From: Flavobacteriales bacterium
Lineage (GTDB): Bacteria > Bacteroidota > Bacteroidia > Flavobacteriales > PHOS-HE28
Length of the DNA stretch: 29,528 nucleotides
Assembly (NCBI GenBank): GCA_008016945.1
Contig: SSGN01000042.1
Coordinates: 1-29,528 of the forward strand
Direction: 5' to 3'
Of this stretch, positions 16,823 to 24,727 are shown piece by piece. Numbering within the stretch: position 1 is the first letter of the stretch; every line of letters begins with the position of its first letter. The notes beneath the pieces are model-generated. The model searched no databases and was not told where the DNA came from. It saw only the letters and a list, made by a program, of their open reading frames with translations. A program made the position numbers and the translations under genes.

Positions 16823-18294
16823 GTGGTTCCTTCTTTGGTATCCTTCAACGCAATGCCCAGTTCCAGCAGGCGGTCGCGAATGGCATCGCTCCCGGCGTAA
16901 TCCTTGCGCGCCTTGGCTTCGGCGCGCAACCGGATGAACTCCGCCACGAGACCTTCGAGAACCTTGTCGTCACCGCCGGTGCGCTGTTCGTTCCGCAAGC
17001 CGAGCACCTCGTGCACCATGCTCCGCATCAGGGTGGTGAGGCGTTGGATCCCTTCGGCCGTAAGGGGTAGTTTACCATCGTTCACGGAATTGACGATGCG
17101 TACACCTTCGAACAGTTCCCCGATCATCACGGGGGTGTTGATGTCATCGTTCATGGCCGCATGGCACCGTTGTTCAAGCGCGGCGACATCGGCCCCGTCG
17201 GTCGCCCCGGGCCTCAAGCCATCGAGCAGGTCCATCGCGGCCATCAGGCGCTCCAGGCCCCGCTCTGCGGCCTGCATCGCAACGTTGCTGAAGTCGAGCG
17301 TGCTGGCGTAATGGCTTTGCAGCATGAAGAAGCGCACGGTCATGGCGCTGTAGCCCTTCTCCAGCAGTTTGTGGTCGCCGGTGATCAGCTCCTCGGGCGT
17401 GAACCCGTTCCCTTCGCTCTTGGCCATTTTCCGACCGTTCACCGTGAGCATGTTGCCATGCATCCAATAGCGTACGGGGGCCTGTCCATCGGCGGCCACA
17501 CTTTGCGCGATCTCGCACTCGTGGTGCGGGAACTTCAGGTCCATGCCGCCGCCATGGATGTCGAAGGTGCCACCGAGGTATTTGGTGCTCATGGCGCTGC
17601 ACTCAAGGTGCCATCCCGGAAAACCCTCGCCCCAGGGGCTGGGCCATTTCATCAGGTGTTGAGGTTCGGCCTTCTTCCAGATCGCGAAGTCGAGTGGGCT
17701 TCGCTTCTCCTCCATTCCCTCGGTATCGCGGGTGTTGGAGAGCAGCTCATCGATCCGACGGCCGCTCAACTCGCCGTAGGCATGGCCCTCCGCGAACTTG
17801 GGCACATCGAAATACACGCTGCCGTTGGCTTCGTAACCATATCCACTGCGGATGATGCGCTCCACCATGGCGATCTGCTCGATGAGGTGGCCGGTGGCGG
17901 TGGGCTCGATGCTGGGTGGCAGGATGTTGAAGAGCCGCATCACATCATGGAAGCCGTTGGTGTACTTCTGCACCACTTCCATGGGCTCCATCTGCTCCAG
18001 CCGGGCGCGCTTCGCGATCTTGTCCTCGCCCTCGTCCACATCGCCCACCAGGTGGCCCACATCGGTGATGTTCCGCACATAGCGCACCTTGTACCCGATG
18101 TACGTGAGCCAGCGGTATAGGATATCGAAGCTCAGGAAGGTGCGCACATTGCCCAGATGCACGTCGCTGTACACGGTGGGGCCGCATACGTACAGGCCCA
18201 CATGTGGCGGCCGCAAGGGGACGAACTCCTCCTTGCGACGGGTGAGGGTGTTGGTGATGAAGAGGGGTCCGTACTTCGGCTCGGGCATGGTCAT
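16807..18294 (-). CDS. cysS: Cysteinyl-tRNA synthetase
   Basis: 495 residues from the ATG at 18294 ([10 protein letters not shown]); an ATG two codons later (18288) is equally possible, and an upstream start at 18324 adds residues outside the family. This class I enzyme charges tRNA-Cys. The HIGH-type motif is HLGN at about 46-49, after LYVCGPTVY with zinc-ligand Cys37. [10 protein letters not shown] and HHECE supply the other zinc ligands. The KMSKS-type loop is KMAKSEGN. The DALR-type C-terminal helical region follows, ending in [16 protein letters not shown]. Length is normal. A TACCTTCG box lies 12 bases before the ATG. Confidence 0.96.
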   Translation of the reverse strand: MTMPEPKYGPLFITNTLTRRKEEFVPLRPPHVGLYVCGPTVYSDVHLGNVRTFLSFDILYRWLTYIGYKVRYVRNITDVGHLVGDVDEGEDKIAKRARLEQMEPMEVVQKYTNGFHDVMRLFNILPPSIEPTATGHLIEQIAMVERIIRSGYGYEANGSVYFDVPKFAEGHAYGELSGRRIDELLSNTRDTEGMEEKRSPLDFAIWKKAEPQHLMKWPSPWGEGFPGWHLECSAMSTKYLGGTFDIHGGGMDLKFPHHECEIAQSVAADGQAPVRYWMHGNMLTVNGRKMAKSEGNGFTPEELITGDHKLLEKGYSAMTVRFFMLQSHYASTLDFSNVAMQAAERGLERLMAAMDLLDGLRPGATDGADVAALEQRCHAAMNDDINTPVMIGELFEGVRIVNSVNDGKLPLTAEGIQRLTTLMRSMVHEVLGLRNEQRTGGDDKVLEGLVAEFIRLRAEAKARKDYAGSDAIRDRLLELGIALKDTKEGTTWSRA

Positions 18295-18306
18295 CGATAG
18301 GGCCTG

Positions 18307-18314
18307 CGAAGGTA
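18307..18314 (-). promoter_or_regulatory. -7 box of cysS
   Basis: On the minus strand TACCTTCG (one base off TAnnTTTG), 12 bases from the ATG at 18294. It lies just past the stop codon of the MORN-repeat gene. Confidence 0.45.
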
Positions 18315-18336
18315 TGGGGCCCAAACGGAGCGCCCC

Positions 18337-19239
18337 CTACTGCCGATCCTCGTCGGTGATCACCGCATCGCCGGCATAGCGGCCTTGCTTGAAGATCTGG
18401 ATCCGGTGCAGGATCCCGTGTTTATCGTAGGAATAGCGCTTGCCATCCCAGAGGCGCCCTTGCTTGAAATTCCCTTGTTGGGACAAGCGGAGCTGCCGAT
18501 CGTAGAGGGTATTGAACCCGTTCTCGCGGAAGGTGACGGCATTGGTGGTCTCCTCGGGTGTCACCGCCGGTGCGGGCGCGGCCTTGGGGTCCACCTTCAC
18601 GGTTTCGGCCTTGGGCACGGGCTTGATGTACTTGCTGTTGGCGGCATCGATCACGCCGTCGTTGAACTCGGCCACTTGCTGGAGCTGGCCATCCGGGGTG
18701 AATCGTTTCAGCGTGCCATCCTCCTTGCCCTGATCCACCTCCACCTGTACGGCAAGCTGGCCGTTCTCATGGAAGTATTTCTGTTCCCCATCGCGCACCC
18801 CGTCGGCGGTGAAGGTGAAATCCTGCGCGAGCTGGCCGTTGGGGTGCCAGCGCTGGAACTTGCCCGTATTTCGATCGAGGTCCCAGTTGCCCTGTTCTTC
18901 GAGCTTCCCTGAGGGATAGTAGGTCTTATAGGCGCCGCGGGGCCTGCCCATCTGGTAGGTGATCTCGCTCATCAGCCTACCGTTGGGCCAATAGCGCTTC
19001 CATGCGCCGGTCCGTTTGCTGTTGGTATAACGTCCTTCCTCCACCAGCTGTCCATCGGCATAACCGGGTTTATCCGCAGCTGGGGCGGTCACCTTCCAAA
19101 AACCCTGCTTCCGGCCTAACTCATCGACACGGTTCAGCGTGTCCAGAGCGGTGGTGCCGGCCTGTGCGAAGGTGCACTGGATCGAGAGTAGGATGCAGGA
19201 GACAAGGGAGAACAGGGATGGACGACGGATCGGTGCCAT
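18337..19239 (-). CDS. Exported MORN-type (YwqK-like) repeat protein
   Basis: 300 residues with a signal peptide (SLFSLVSCILLSIQCTFAQA). From about residue 65 to 200 there are successive repeats of about 23-25 residues, each with a G-x-x-K/Q-x-Y/W-x-P/E-N-G-Q/K-L pattern: KRYWPNGRLMSE, KTYYPSGKLEEQ, QRWHPNGQLAQD, KYFHENGQLAVQ, KRFTPDGQLQQV. This is the MORN_2 repeat found in YwqK-type proteins. A proline/alanine linker (about 208-230) precedes a final domain with two more degenerate repeats. The role is unknown; in Bacteroidota such proteins are common exported repeat proteins. It follows the threonine dehydrogenase gene after 54 bases on the same strand and may share its transcript. Confidence 0.82.
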   Translation of the reverse strand: MAPIRRPSLFSLVSCILLSIQCTFAQAGTTALDTLNRVDELGRKQGFWKVTAPAADKPGYADGQLVEEGRYTNSKRTGAWKRYWPNGRLMSEITYQMGRPRGAYKTYYPSGKLEEQGNWDLDRNTGKFQRWHPNGQLAQDFTFTADGVRDGEQKYFHENGQLAVQVEVDQGKEDGTLKRFTPDGQLQQVAEFNDGVIDAANSKYIKPVPKAETVKVDPKAAPAPAVTPEETTNAVTFRENGFNTLYDRQLRLSQQGNFKQGRLWDGKRYSYDKHGILHRIQIFKQGRYAGDAVITDEDRQ

Positions 19240-19293
19240 GGCATACGCTACCTGGAAGAACAGGAGCTATACGCAATACCGGGCGAAGAGGTT

Positions 19294-20244
19294 TCAGCCC
19301 CCCTTGGCCAGGGTCGCCTTCAAATTATCCATCATCTCATCCACCATAGCGCGCAGGTCGTACTGCGGCTTCCAACCCCAGTCGGTCCGTGCGGCGGAAT
19401 CATCGATGCTCCTCGGCCAGCTGTCGGCGATGGCTTGGCGATGGTCGGGCGCATAGTCGATGGTGAACCCGGGGATATGCCGTTCCACCTCGGCGGCGAT
19501 CCCTTGGGGGTCGAAGCTGAACCCGGCCAGGTTGTAGCTGGTGCGCTCCTTCACCTGTTCGGCGGGGGCTTCCATCAGGTCTATGGTGGCCCGGATGGCA
19601 TCGGGCATGTACATCATGGGCAAGGTGGTCTTCGGCCCCAGGAAACAGGTGTACCGGCCATGTTTGATGGCCTCGTGGAAGATATGGACGGCATAGTCCG
19701 TGGTGCCCCCTCCTGGGGCGCTCTTCCAGCCGATGAGGCCGGGATAGCGAATGCTCCGCACATCCACGCCATACCGCTTGTGATAGTACTGGCACCACTG
19801 CTCGCCGGCCTGCTTGCTGATCCCGTACACCGTGGTGGGTTCGGCGATGGTGTGCTGAAGGGTACCATCCTTGGGGGTGGTGGGCCCGAAGACGGCGATG
19901 CTGCTGGGCCAGTACACCCGTTGAAGCTTGCCTTCGCGCGCCAGTTCAAGCACGATGAACAGGCTCTCCATGTTCAGTTTCCAGGCGAACGCGGGATCCT
20001 TCTCCGCGGTGGCGCTGAGCAGGGCTGCCAAGAGGTACACCTCGGTGATCCCGTGCTTGTCGATGATGCGCTCGATGCCCCGGCGGTCCATGGCATCGAC
20101 CATGGCGAAGGGGCCGCTTTGCGCCACCTGGGGCTGTTTGATATCGCTGGCCACCACATTGTCGTTGCCGAAACGGGCGCGCAAGCCTTCGACGAGTTCG
20201 GTACCGATCTGGCCGGAGGAGCCGATGACGAGGATCTTCTTCAT
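19294..20244 (-). CDS. L-threonine 3-dehydrogenase, SDR type
   Basis: 316 residues. It oxidises L-threonine with NAD to 2-amino-3-ketobutyrate. The Rossmann motif is VIGSSGQIG (about 6-14). VYLLAALLSATAEKDP (about 76-91) and VYWPSSIAVFGPTTPKD (about 116-132) are typical of the short-chain threonine dehydrogenases known in Flavobacterium and related bacteria. YGISKQAGEQWC carries the catalytic Tyr and Lys. RSIRYPGLIGWKSAPGGGTT completes the signature. The start at 20244 (MKKILVIG) is certain by homology; the same frame stays open for another 1.2 kb but that is the antisense of trhO. A TAGCTTTG box lies 12 bases upstream. It is divergent from trhO. Confidence 0.93.
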   Translation of the reverse strand: MKKILVIGSSGQIGTELVEGLRARFGNDNVVASDIKQPQVAQSGPFAMVDAMDRRGIERIIDKHGITEVYLLAALLSATAEKDPAFAWKLNMESLFIVLELAREGKLQRVYWPSSIAVFGPTTPKDGTLQHTIAEPTTVYGISKQAGEQWCQYYHKRYGVDVRSIRYPGLIGWKSAPGGGTTDYAVHIFHEAIKHGRYTCFLGPKTTLPMMYMPDAIRATIDLMEAPAEQVKERTSYNLAGFSFDPQGIAAEVERHIPGFTIDYAPDHRQAIADSWPRSIDDSAARTDWGWKPQYDLRAMVDEMMDNLKATLAKGG

Positions 20245-20256
20245 GATGAGAGGGGC

Positions 20257-20264
20257 CAAAGCTA
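20257..20264 (-). promoter_or_regulatory. -7 box of the threonine dehydrogenase gene
   Basis: On the minus strand TAGCTTTG fully matches TAnnTTTG and lies 12 bases from the ATG at 20244. It faces the trhO box 31 bases away. Confidence 0.6.
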
Positions 20265-20294
20265 TGGGGCATGACCCATACCTAGCCTCCCGTG

Positions 20295-20302
20295 TATCTT
20301 TG
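20295..20302 (+). promoter_or_regulatory. -7 box of trhO, 5 bases before its ATG
   Basis: TATCTTTG fully matches TAnnTTTG and ends 5 bases before the ATG at 20308, which predicts a leaderless transcript. No -33 TTG is visible at 19-22 bases upstream. Confidence 0.6.
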
Positions 20303-20307
20303 CGGAG

Positions 20308-21420
20308 ATGGACACGCACCGCCTTCGCAACCTGTATGGACCGGAGGACCTCCGCGCCCGATTGAAGCGCGAGAACGAGCTCAGGACCACGCTTAGTTTC
20401 TACCGCTACGTGCGGCTGCAAGCGGTCGAGGAGCTGCGCAACACACTGTATTCCGACTGGGAGGCGCTGGGCGTTCTCGGCCGGATCTATGTCTCGCAGG
20501 AGGGCATCAACGCCCAGGTGAGCGTACCCACGGACAACCTCGATGCCTTCCGCAAAGACCTCGATGCACGTGCGGCATTCCGCAACGTACCTTGGAAGAT
20601 CGCCGTGGAGGATGACGGGAAGAGCTTCCTGAAGCTCATCGTTCGCGTAAAGAAGAAGATCGTGGCCGATGGCCTGGCCGATGATGCCTTTGACGTGACC
20701 AATGTGGGAGAGCACCTCGACGCGGTCACCTTCAACCGGAAGTTGGACGAAGGGGCGTTGGTGATCGACATGCGTAACAACTATGAGTGCCTGATCGGCC
20801 ATTTCGAAGGGGCCTACCTCCCCAAGGCCGACACCTTCCGCGGTGCGATAGACGAGGTTGTTGAGACCTTCAAGGAGAAGAAGGATGCCGAAGTCCTGAT
20901 GTACTGCACCGGAGGCATCCGATGTGAGAAGGCCAGCGCCTACCTCAAGCATCAGGGTTTCACGAAGGTGGCCCAACTGCACGGCGGCATCATCGATTAC
21001 GCGCGGCAGATCAGGACCGAGGGGCTGGATAGCCGATACAAGGGCCAGAACTTCGTGTTCGACGAGCGGTTGGCCGAACGTATCACCGATGATGTAGTGA
21101 GCACGTGCATGCAGTGCGGCATACCGAGCGACCGCATCACCAACTGCCACGAAGCCACCTGCAATATGCTGTTGGTGCAGTGCGAGGCCTGCGCAGCGAA
21201 GTATGCACAATGCTGCTCGCCCAGCTGCCGCGAGATCCACGTGTTGCCCATCGAGGTACAACGCACCTGGCGGAAGGGCCGGAGCACACGGAGCACCAAA
21301 ACCAAGGCCATCAACGATCCGGAAGGGCTCCGCAGTCGCATCCGTGAAGAAGAGGAGCTGCTCGCGCTCAACGGTACGCTGCACCCTGAACTGAGCGATA
21401 TCATCATCAAGCCCATGTAA
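20308..21420 (+). CDS. trhO: Rhodanese-family tRNA uridine(34) hydroxylase TrhO
   Basis: 370 residues, cytoplasmic. TrhO (YceA) makes 5-hydroxyuridine at tRNA position 34 using oxygen. An N-terminal acylphosphatase-like domain (about 28-125) holds GRIYVSQEGINAQVS. The rhodanese domain (about 140-240) has VIDMRNNYECLIGHFEGA and the active-site loop YCTGGIRCEKAS. The C-terminal part is cysteine-rich (CMQCG, CHEATC, CEAC, CCSPSC), probably a zinc-binding module, which is usual in this family. The start is placed at the ATG just after the -7 box. It is divergent from the threonine dehydrogenase gene. Confidence 0.93.
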   Translation: MDTHRLRNLYGPEDLRARLKRENELRTTLSFYRYVRLQAVEELRNTLYSDWEALGVLGRIYVSQEGINAQVSVPTDNLDAFRKDLDARAAFRNVPWKIAVEDDGKSFLKLIVRVKKKIVADGLADDAFDVTNVGEHLDAVTFNRKLDEGALVIDMRNNYECLIGHFEGAYLPKADTFRGAIDEVVETFKEKKDAEVLMYCTGGIRCEKASAYLKHQGFTKVAQLHGGIIDYARQIRTEGLDSRYKGQNFVFDERLAERITDDVVSTCMQCGIPSDRITNCHEATCNMLLVQCEACAAKYAQCCSPSCREIHVLPIEVQRTWRKGRSTRSTKTKAINDPEGLRSRIREEEELLALNGTLHPELSDIIIKPM

Positions 21421-21525
21421 GGGCGCGAAATTTCCGACCTCAACGCAAAGCACCTGACGCCTCGCTCACCTTCAGATCAGCGTTCATCATAACCAGCAGC
21501 GTCATCTGCGTTCCATCCACGAACG

Positions 21526-22683
21526 ATGCCCATCTACCACACCCTCGGCAAGATCCCGCACAAGCGCCACACCGTCTTCAAGAACGGCAAGGACCGCTAC
21601 TACTACGAGCAGCTCTTCGGCACCATCGGCTTCGATGGCATGAGCACCCTGAGCTACCACGTGCACCGCCCCACCCAAGTGAAGGCGCTGGGCAAGCCCA
21701 AGGACGTGACGCCCAAGATCGCCATCGCGAAGAACATGCGCTCGTTGCGGCTGCACGGTTTCAACACCAAGCCGGAGAAGGACCACCTGGCCGCCCGCAA
21801 GACCATCCTGGTGAACAGCGATTGCGCCATCGTACTCGCCGCGCCACAGGCGAAGAGCGTGGACTACTTCTATAAGAACGCCGACTGCGACGAGATGATC
21901 TTCGTCCACAAAGGCAGCGGCACCCTACGAACGTTCCTGGGCAACATCGACTTCAAGTACGGCGACTACCTGATGATCCCACGCGGGATGATCTACACGA
22001 TGGAGTTCAAGGACAGCGATAACCGCCTCTTCATCGTGGAAAGCCACCGGCCCATGTACACGCCGAAGCGCTACCGCAACTGGTTCGGGCAATTGCTGGA
22101 GCACAGCCCCTTTTGCGAACGCGACATTCGCCGCCCGAAGAAGCTGGAGACGCACGACGAGAAGGGCAACTTCACCATCAAGCTGAAGAAGCAGAACATG
22201 CTGCACGAGCTGGTGTACGCCACGCACCCCTTCGACGTGGTGGGCTGGGACGGCTACAACTACCCCTACGCCTTCAGCATCCACGACTTCGAACCCATCA
22301 CGGGCCGCGTACACCTACCGCCACCCATCCACCAAACCTTCGAGACGGATGCCTTCGTGGTGTGCAGTTTCTGCCCTCGGCTGTATGACTACCACCCGCA
22401 GGCCATCCCCGCGCCGTACAACCACAGCAACATCGACAGCGACGAGGTGCTGTACTACGTGGCCGGCGATTTCATGAGCCGAAACGACATCGGCCCCGGC
22501 CACATCAGCCTGCACCCCGCAGGCATCCCCCACGGTCCGCACCCCGGTGCCATGGAGCGCAGCATCGGCAAGAAGGAGACCGACGAGCTCGCCGTGATGG
22601 TGGACACCTTCAAGCCGCTGATGGTGACCGAGGAGGCCCTGAAGATCGACGACGGGAAGTACTGGAAGAGCTGGGTGGAGTAG
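21526..22683 (+). CDS. hmgA: Homogentisate 1,2-dioxygenase
   Basis: 385 residues of a cupin-type non-haem iron dioxygenase that opens homogentisate to maleylacetoacetate in tyrosine/phenylalanine breakdown. Recognisable segments are YYYEQLFGTIGFDGMSTLSYH (about 25-45, quoted here in part), FVHKGSGTLRTFLG (about 126-139), and the metal-binding C-terminal cupin with VLYYVAGDFMSR, ISLHPAGIPHGPHPG (about 326-340). It ends in FKPLMVTEEALKIDD and GKYWKSWVE. The length is that of the short bacterial form. The last 103 bases are duplicated 773 bases downstream, after the toxin-antitoxin pair. hpd, the preceding pathway step, lies 2.3 kb further on the same strand. No clear promoter was found in the 105 bases upstream. 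Confidence 0.93.
   Translation: MPIYHTLGKIPHKRHTVFKNGKDRYYYEQLFGTIGFDGMSTLSYHVHRPTQVKALGKPKDVTPKIAIAKNMRSLRLHGFNTKPEKDHLAARKTILVNSDCAIVLAAPQAKSVDYFYKNADCDEMIFVHKGSGTLRTFLGNIDFKYGDYLMIPRGMIYTMEFKDSDNRLFIVESHRPMYTPKRYRNWFGQLLEHSPFCERDIRRPKKLETHDEKGNFTIKLKKQNMLHELVYATHPFDVVGWDGYNYPYAFSIHDFEPITGRVHLPPPIHQTFETDAFVVCSFCPRLYDYHPQAIPAPYNHSNIDSDEVLYYVAGDFMSRNDIGPGHISLHPAGIPHGPHPGAMERSIGKKETDELAVMVDTFKPLMVTEEALKIDDGKYWKSWVE
22579..22681 (+). repeat. Direct repeat copy 1 (functional hmgA 3' end)
   Basis: The 103 bases match 23352-23454 at 99 positions. All four mismatches lie in the first 22 bases; 22601-22681 (81 bases) is identical to 23374-23454. The identity stops after the first base of the hmgA stop codon (TAG here, TGA in copy 2). 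Confidence 0.97.
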
Positions 22684-22692
22684 TTTCGTGAC

Positions 22693-22995
22693 ATGGAACT
22701 GAGCCACGATACCCGCGAACAACTGCGTCGTTTCTTCGCTGCATATCCGGTGGACCGTGCGTACGTGTTCGGTTCATTCGCGCGTGGCGATGCTCGGCCC
22801 GACAGTGACCTCGATATCCTCGTTGATCTGGACCGGTCAAAACCCTTCGGTCTGGGTTTCATCGACATGCAGTTGAAACTGGAGGAAATGCTGGGACGCA
22901 AGGTGGATGTGGTCACGCGTCGCGCATTATCGAAGTACATCGAACCATACGTGACCAAGGATCTGCAATTGATCTATGCGCGAGCCGAGGCGTGA
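22693..22995 (+). CDS. mntA: MntA-type minimal nucleotidyltransferase antitoxin
   Basis: 100 residues. MntA antitoxins neutralise their HEPN toxin by adding AMP units to it. The nucleotidyltransferase motif GSx10DxD is exact: GS at 27-28 (VFGSFARGDA), then D39 and D41 in SDLDILVD; a third acidic residue is probably in KVDVVT (Asp about 75). The length is normal for the family. The ATG is 9 bases after the hmgA stop codon, too close for a separate standard promoter, so it is probably read from the hmgA transcript. It overlaps hepT by 20 bases. Third codon positions look less G/C-biased than in hmgA, consistent with acquisition. Confidence 0.92.
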   Translation: MELSHDTREQLRRFFAAYPVDRAYVFGSFARGDARPDSDLDILVDLDRSKPFGLGFIDMQLKLEEMLGRKVDVVTRRALSKYIEPYVTKDLQLIYARAEA

Positions 22996-23335
22996 CAGGC
23001 TGCGGCTTCAGCACATGCTGGATGCCTGCGATGCCTTGATGGAGTTCGTTGCCGACCGGAAGGAGGAGGATCTGATGAGCGACAAGATGCTCCTTGCGGC
23101 CGTGTCGCGGCAGATCGAGATCATCGGCGAAGCGGCCAGCATGCTCACCGTGGAATTGCGGGCGTTGCACCCCGAAGTGCCCTGGCGGCAGATCATCGGT
23201 ATGCGGCACAGGATCATTCACGAGTACTTCGCTGTGCAAACGGACACCTTGTGGGATGTGGCGCAGAATGATGTGCCGATCCTGCGCGAGCAATTGGCCG
23301 CCATCATCGATCAACTGCCGGAAGGTGGGTTCTGA
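22976..23335 (+). CDS. hepT: HepT-type HEPN ribonuclease toxin (DUF86)
   Basis: 119 residues, all-helical. HEPN toxins of this group are RNases that cut RNA and stop growth when not inactivated. The Rx4HxY motif is exact: R77, H82 and Y84 in MRHRIIHEYF. In characterised HepT-MntA pairs the tyrosine of this motif is the residue that receives AMP from MntA, so both partners keep their key residues and the pair looks intact. LLAAVSRQIEIIGEAAS (about 39-55) is the other conserved HEPN helix. The start ATG at 22976 overlaps mntA by 20 bases. The duplicated hmgA tail begins 16 bases after the stop. Confidence 0.92.
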   Translation: MREPRRDRLRLQHMLDACDALMEFVADRKEEDLMSDKMLLAAVSRQIEIIGEAASMLTVELRALHPEVPWRQIIGMRHRIIHEYFAVQTDTLWDVAQNDVPILREQLAAIIDQLPEGGF

Positions 23336-23351
23336 TGCGTCCGTGAATATC

Positions 23352-23456
23352 ACCGGCGAACTGGCCGTGATGCTGGACACCTTCAAGCCGCTGATGGTGA
23401 CCGAGGAGGCCCTGAAGATCGACGACGGGAAGTACTGGAAGAGCTGGGTGGAGTGA
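23352..23456 (+). pseudogene. Duplicated 3' tail of hmgA behind the toxin-antitoxin pair (repeat copy 2)
   Basis: This 105-base piece repeats the last 33 codons of hmgA. It can still be translated as GELAVMLDTFKPLMVTEEAL and onward to the same final KSWVE, then TGA. Copy 1 reads DELAVMVDTF; copy 2 has Gly for Asp and Leu for Val, and other known homogentisate dioxygenases resemble copy 1 at these positions, so copy 2 is the derived remnant. It has no start codon or ribosome entry of its own and no hmgA sequence lies directly upstream. Confidence 0.9.
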
Positions 23457-23574
23457 GCGCGGCACCGTTGAGCACCGGCGCACCGTCAGCCCTCCACGGT
23501 ACCTGTAAGGGGAGCACAGCCGGGAGGCCATGAGCTCCGCTCCACGGGGTGGCAGAAATACAACGATCATGCTA

Positions 23575-23605
23575 TTGTCATGGTCGTGTAAGACCTGTCA
23601 CTTTG
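23575..23605 (+). promoter_or_regulatory. Promoter of the membrane protein gene
   Basis: TTG at 23575-23577 is followed after 20 bases by TCACTTTG at 23598-23605, one base off TAnnTTTG. This is the textbook Bacteroidota spacing. The ATG at 23614 is 8 bases further, so the leader is minimal. Confidence 0.6.
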
Positions 23606-23613
23606 CATCCGTC

Positions 23614-24558
23614 ATGGAACAAGAGATCACGAGCAAGGGAGGGAAACGTCGTGGGGTTGGTGTGTTGGCGTTCCTTTTGGTCCTGTTACTCATGCCATTA
23701 GGGCACACACTGATGGTGCTTTTGGAACGGGTGTTCGGCGCGGCGGTGTTCGTAAGCGCAGCCATTGTAGGCGCCATCGGCATTGGCATGCTCTGGTGGG
23801 GTGTGTCGAAGCCGGGTCGTGATCTCTATGCCACGCTCCTCGGAGCCTTGGGCGGCGTTTTGGTCTGGACCGGCTGGGTCGAGTTCAGCTTCGTATGGAT
23901 GGCGGGGAAACTCGGGGTACAACCCCTCATGGAGAACGGTGAGGTGGTGACCAAGCCGGAATATCTGGTGATGCTGAGTTCACTGGGGCTCTTGGGCACC
24001 ATGCTCTTGTTCTATGTGTTCTCTTCGAGCCTTTGTCCCTTCTTCAATTGGATGCAAAAGCGACTGGGTGTCTTCCGAACGGTGTCGTTGCCCTCTCCCA
24101 CCCATCGCCCCCTGGCGGTGATCGCCTTCATGGAGATGATCATGATCATTTGGACCTTTTACTTGGTGCTGCTGATCGTATACGATGATCAGATCGCCGG
24201 GGACAGACACCCTGCGACATGGATCGTGGCCTTCGGTTCCCTGGCGTGGAGTCTGTATCTGATCGCCAAGTTGATGCGGATCCGATCCTTCGACCATGCG
24301 GTGCGCTACGCCATTCCCACGGTGGTGATCTTCTGGAACTTCGTGGAGGTCATGGGGCGCTGGGACATGTTCCACGAGATCTGGGTGCACCCGAAGGAGC
24401 ATTGGTTGGAGAACAGTTTGATCCTGACGACATTCATTGGCGCCACCGTGTACTTCGTGGTCAGTGGTCGGAAAGATCGTGACCGTCGCAGCCGCAAGCC
24501 CAAGCACGATCGCGACGGACAACTGACCACCGGAAGCACCGTGGTCGCCACCAGCTGA
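23614..24558 (+). CDS. Polytopic membrane protein of unknown function (314 aa)
   Basis: From the ATG at 23614 (MEQEITSKGGKRRG) there is a short basic cytoplasmic N-terminus, then about seven or eight transmembrane helices: about 15-34, 39-60, 68-92, 112-137, 167-190, 204-222, 236-250 and 272-293. The C-terminal 20 residues are highly charged (GRKDRDRRSRKPKHDRDG) and probably cytoplasmic. Polar residues near the membrane include VYDDQIAGDRHPATW and the segment FWNFVEVMGRWDMFHEIWVHP, whose His/Glu/Asp could bind a metal or heme. I do not recognise a named family. It sits between the duplicated hmgA tail and the palindromic repeat, and is in the same direction as hmgA and hpd. Confidence 0.8.
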   Translation: MEQEITSKGGKRRGVGVLAFLLVLLLMPLGHTLMVLLERVFGAAVFVSAAIVGAIGIGMLWWGVSKPGRDLYATLLGALGGVLVWTGWVEFSFVWMAGKLGVQPLMENGEVVTKPEYLVMLSSLGLLGTMLLFYVFSSSLCPFFNWMQKRLGVFRTVSLPSPTHRPLAVIAFMEMIMIIWTFYLVLLIVYDDQIAGDRHPATWIVAFGSLAWSLYLIAKLMRIRSFDHAVRYAIPTVVIFWNFVEVMGRWDMFHEIWVHPKEHWLENSLILTTFIGATVYFVVSGRKDRDRRSRKPKHDRDGQLTTGSTVVATS

Positions 24559-24565
24559 TCCCTTA

Positions 24566-24727
24566 GAACCTGTTTGCATAGTGCTTTTGTAGGCGAGCGA
24601 GAGGTACTTCGCGTCCAGGCAAGGCGCAGTAACCGAGCATGGCCGGCAGCTCTGTGAGGCTTTTCACAACGAAGCATGGACGCGAAAGACCCTTGCGCAG
24701 CCCGAAGGGTACCATGCGAACAGGTTC
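24566..24727. repeat. 162-base MITE-like palindromic element
   Basis: The ends are inverted repeats: GAACCTGTT (24566-24574) and AACAGGTTC (24719-24727) match perfectly, and the similarity extends to about 25 bases if G-T pairs are allowed. A second inverted pair, TTCGCGTCCA (24608-24617) with TGGACGCGAA (24677-24686), is placed almost symmetrically inside. No coding capacity is present. It starts 7 bases after the stop of the membrane protein gene, so it might also serve as its terminator. No target-site duplication is obvious. Confidence 0.6.

Noticed and set aside
19294..21453. A 719-codon minus-strand frame suggesting a threonine dehydrogenase fused to a large N-terminal domain
   Set aside because: The part beyond 20244 is the antisense of trhO. 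The true dehydrogenase starts at its Rossmann motif with a TAGCTTTG box just upstream.
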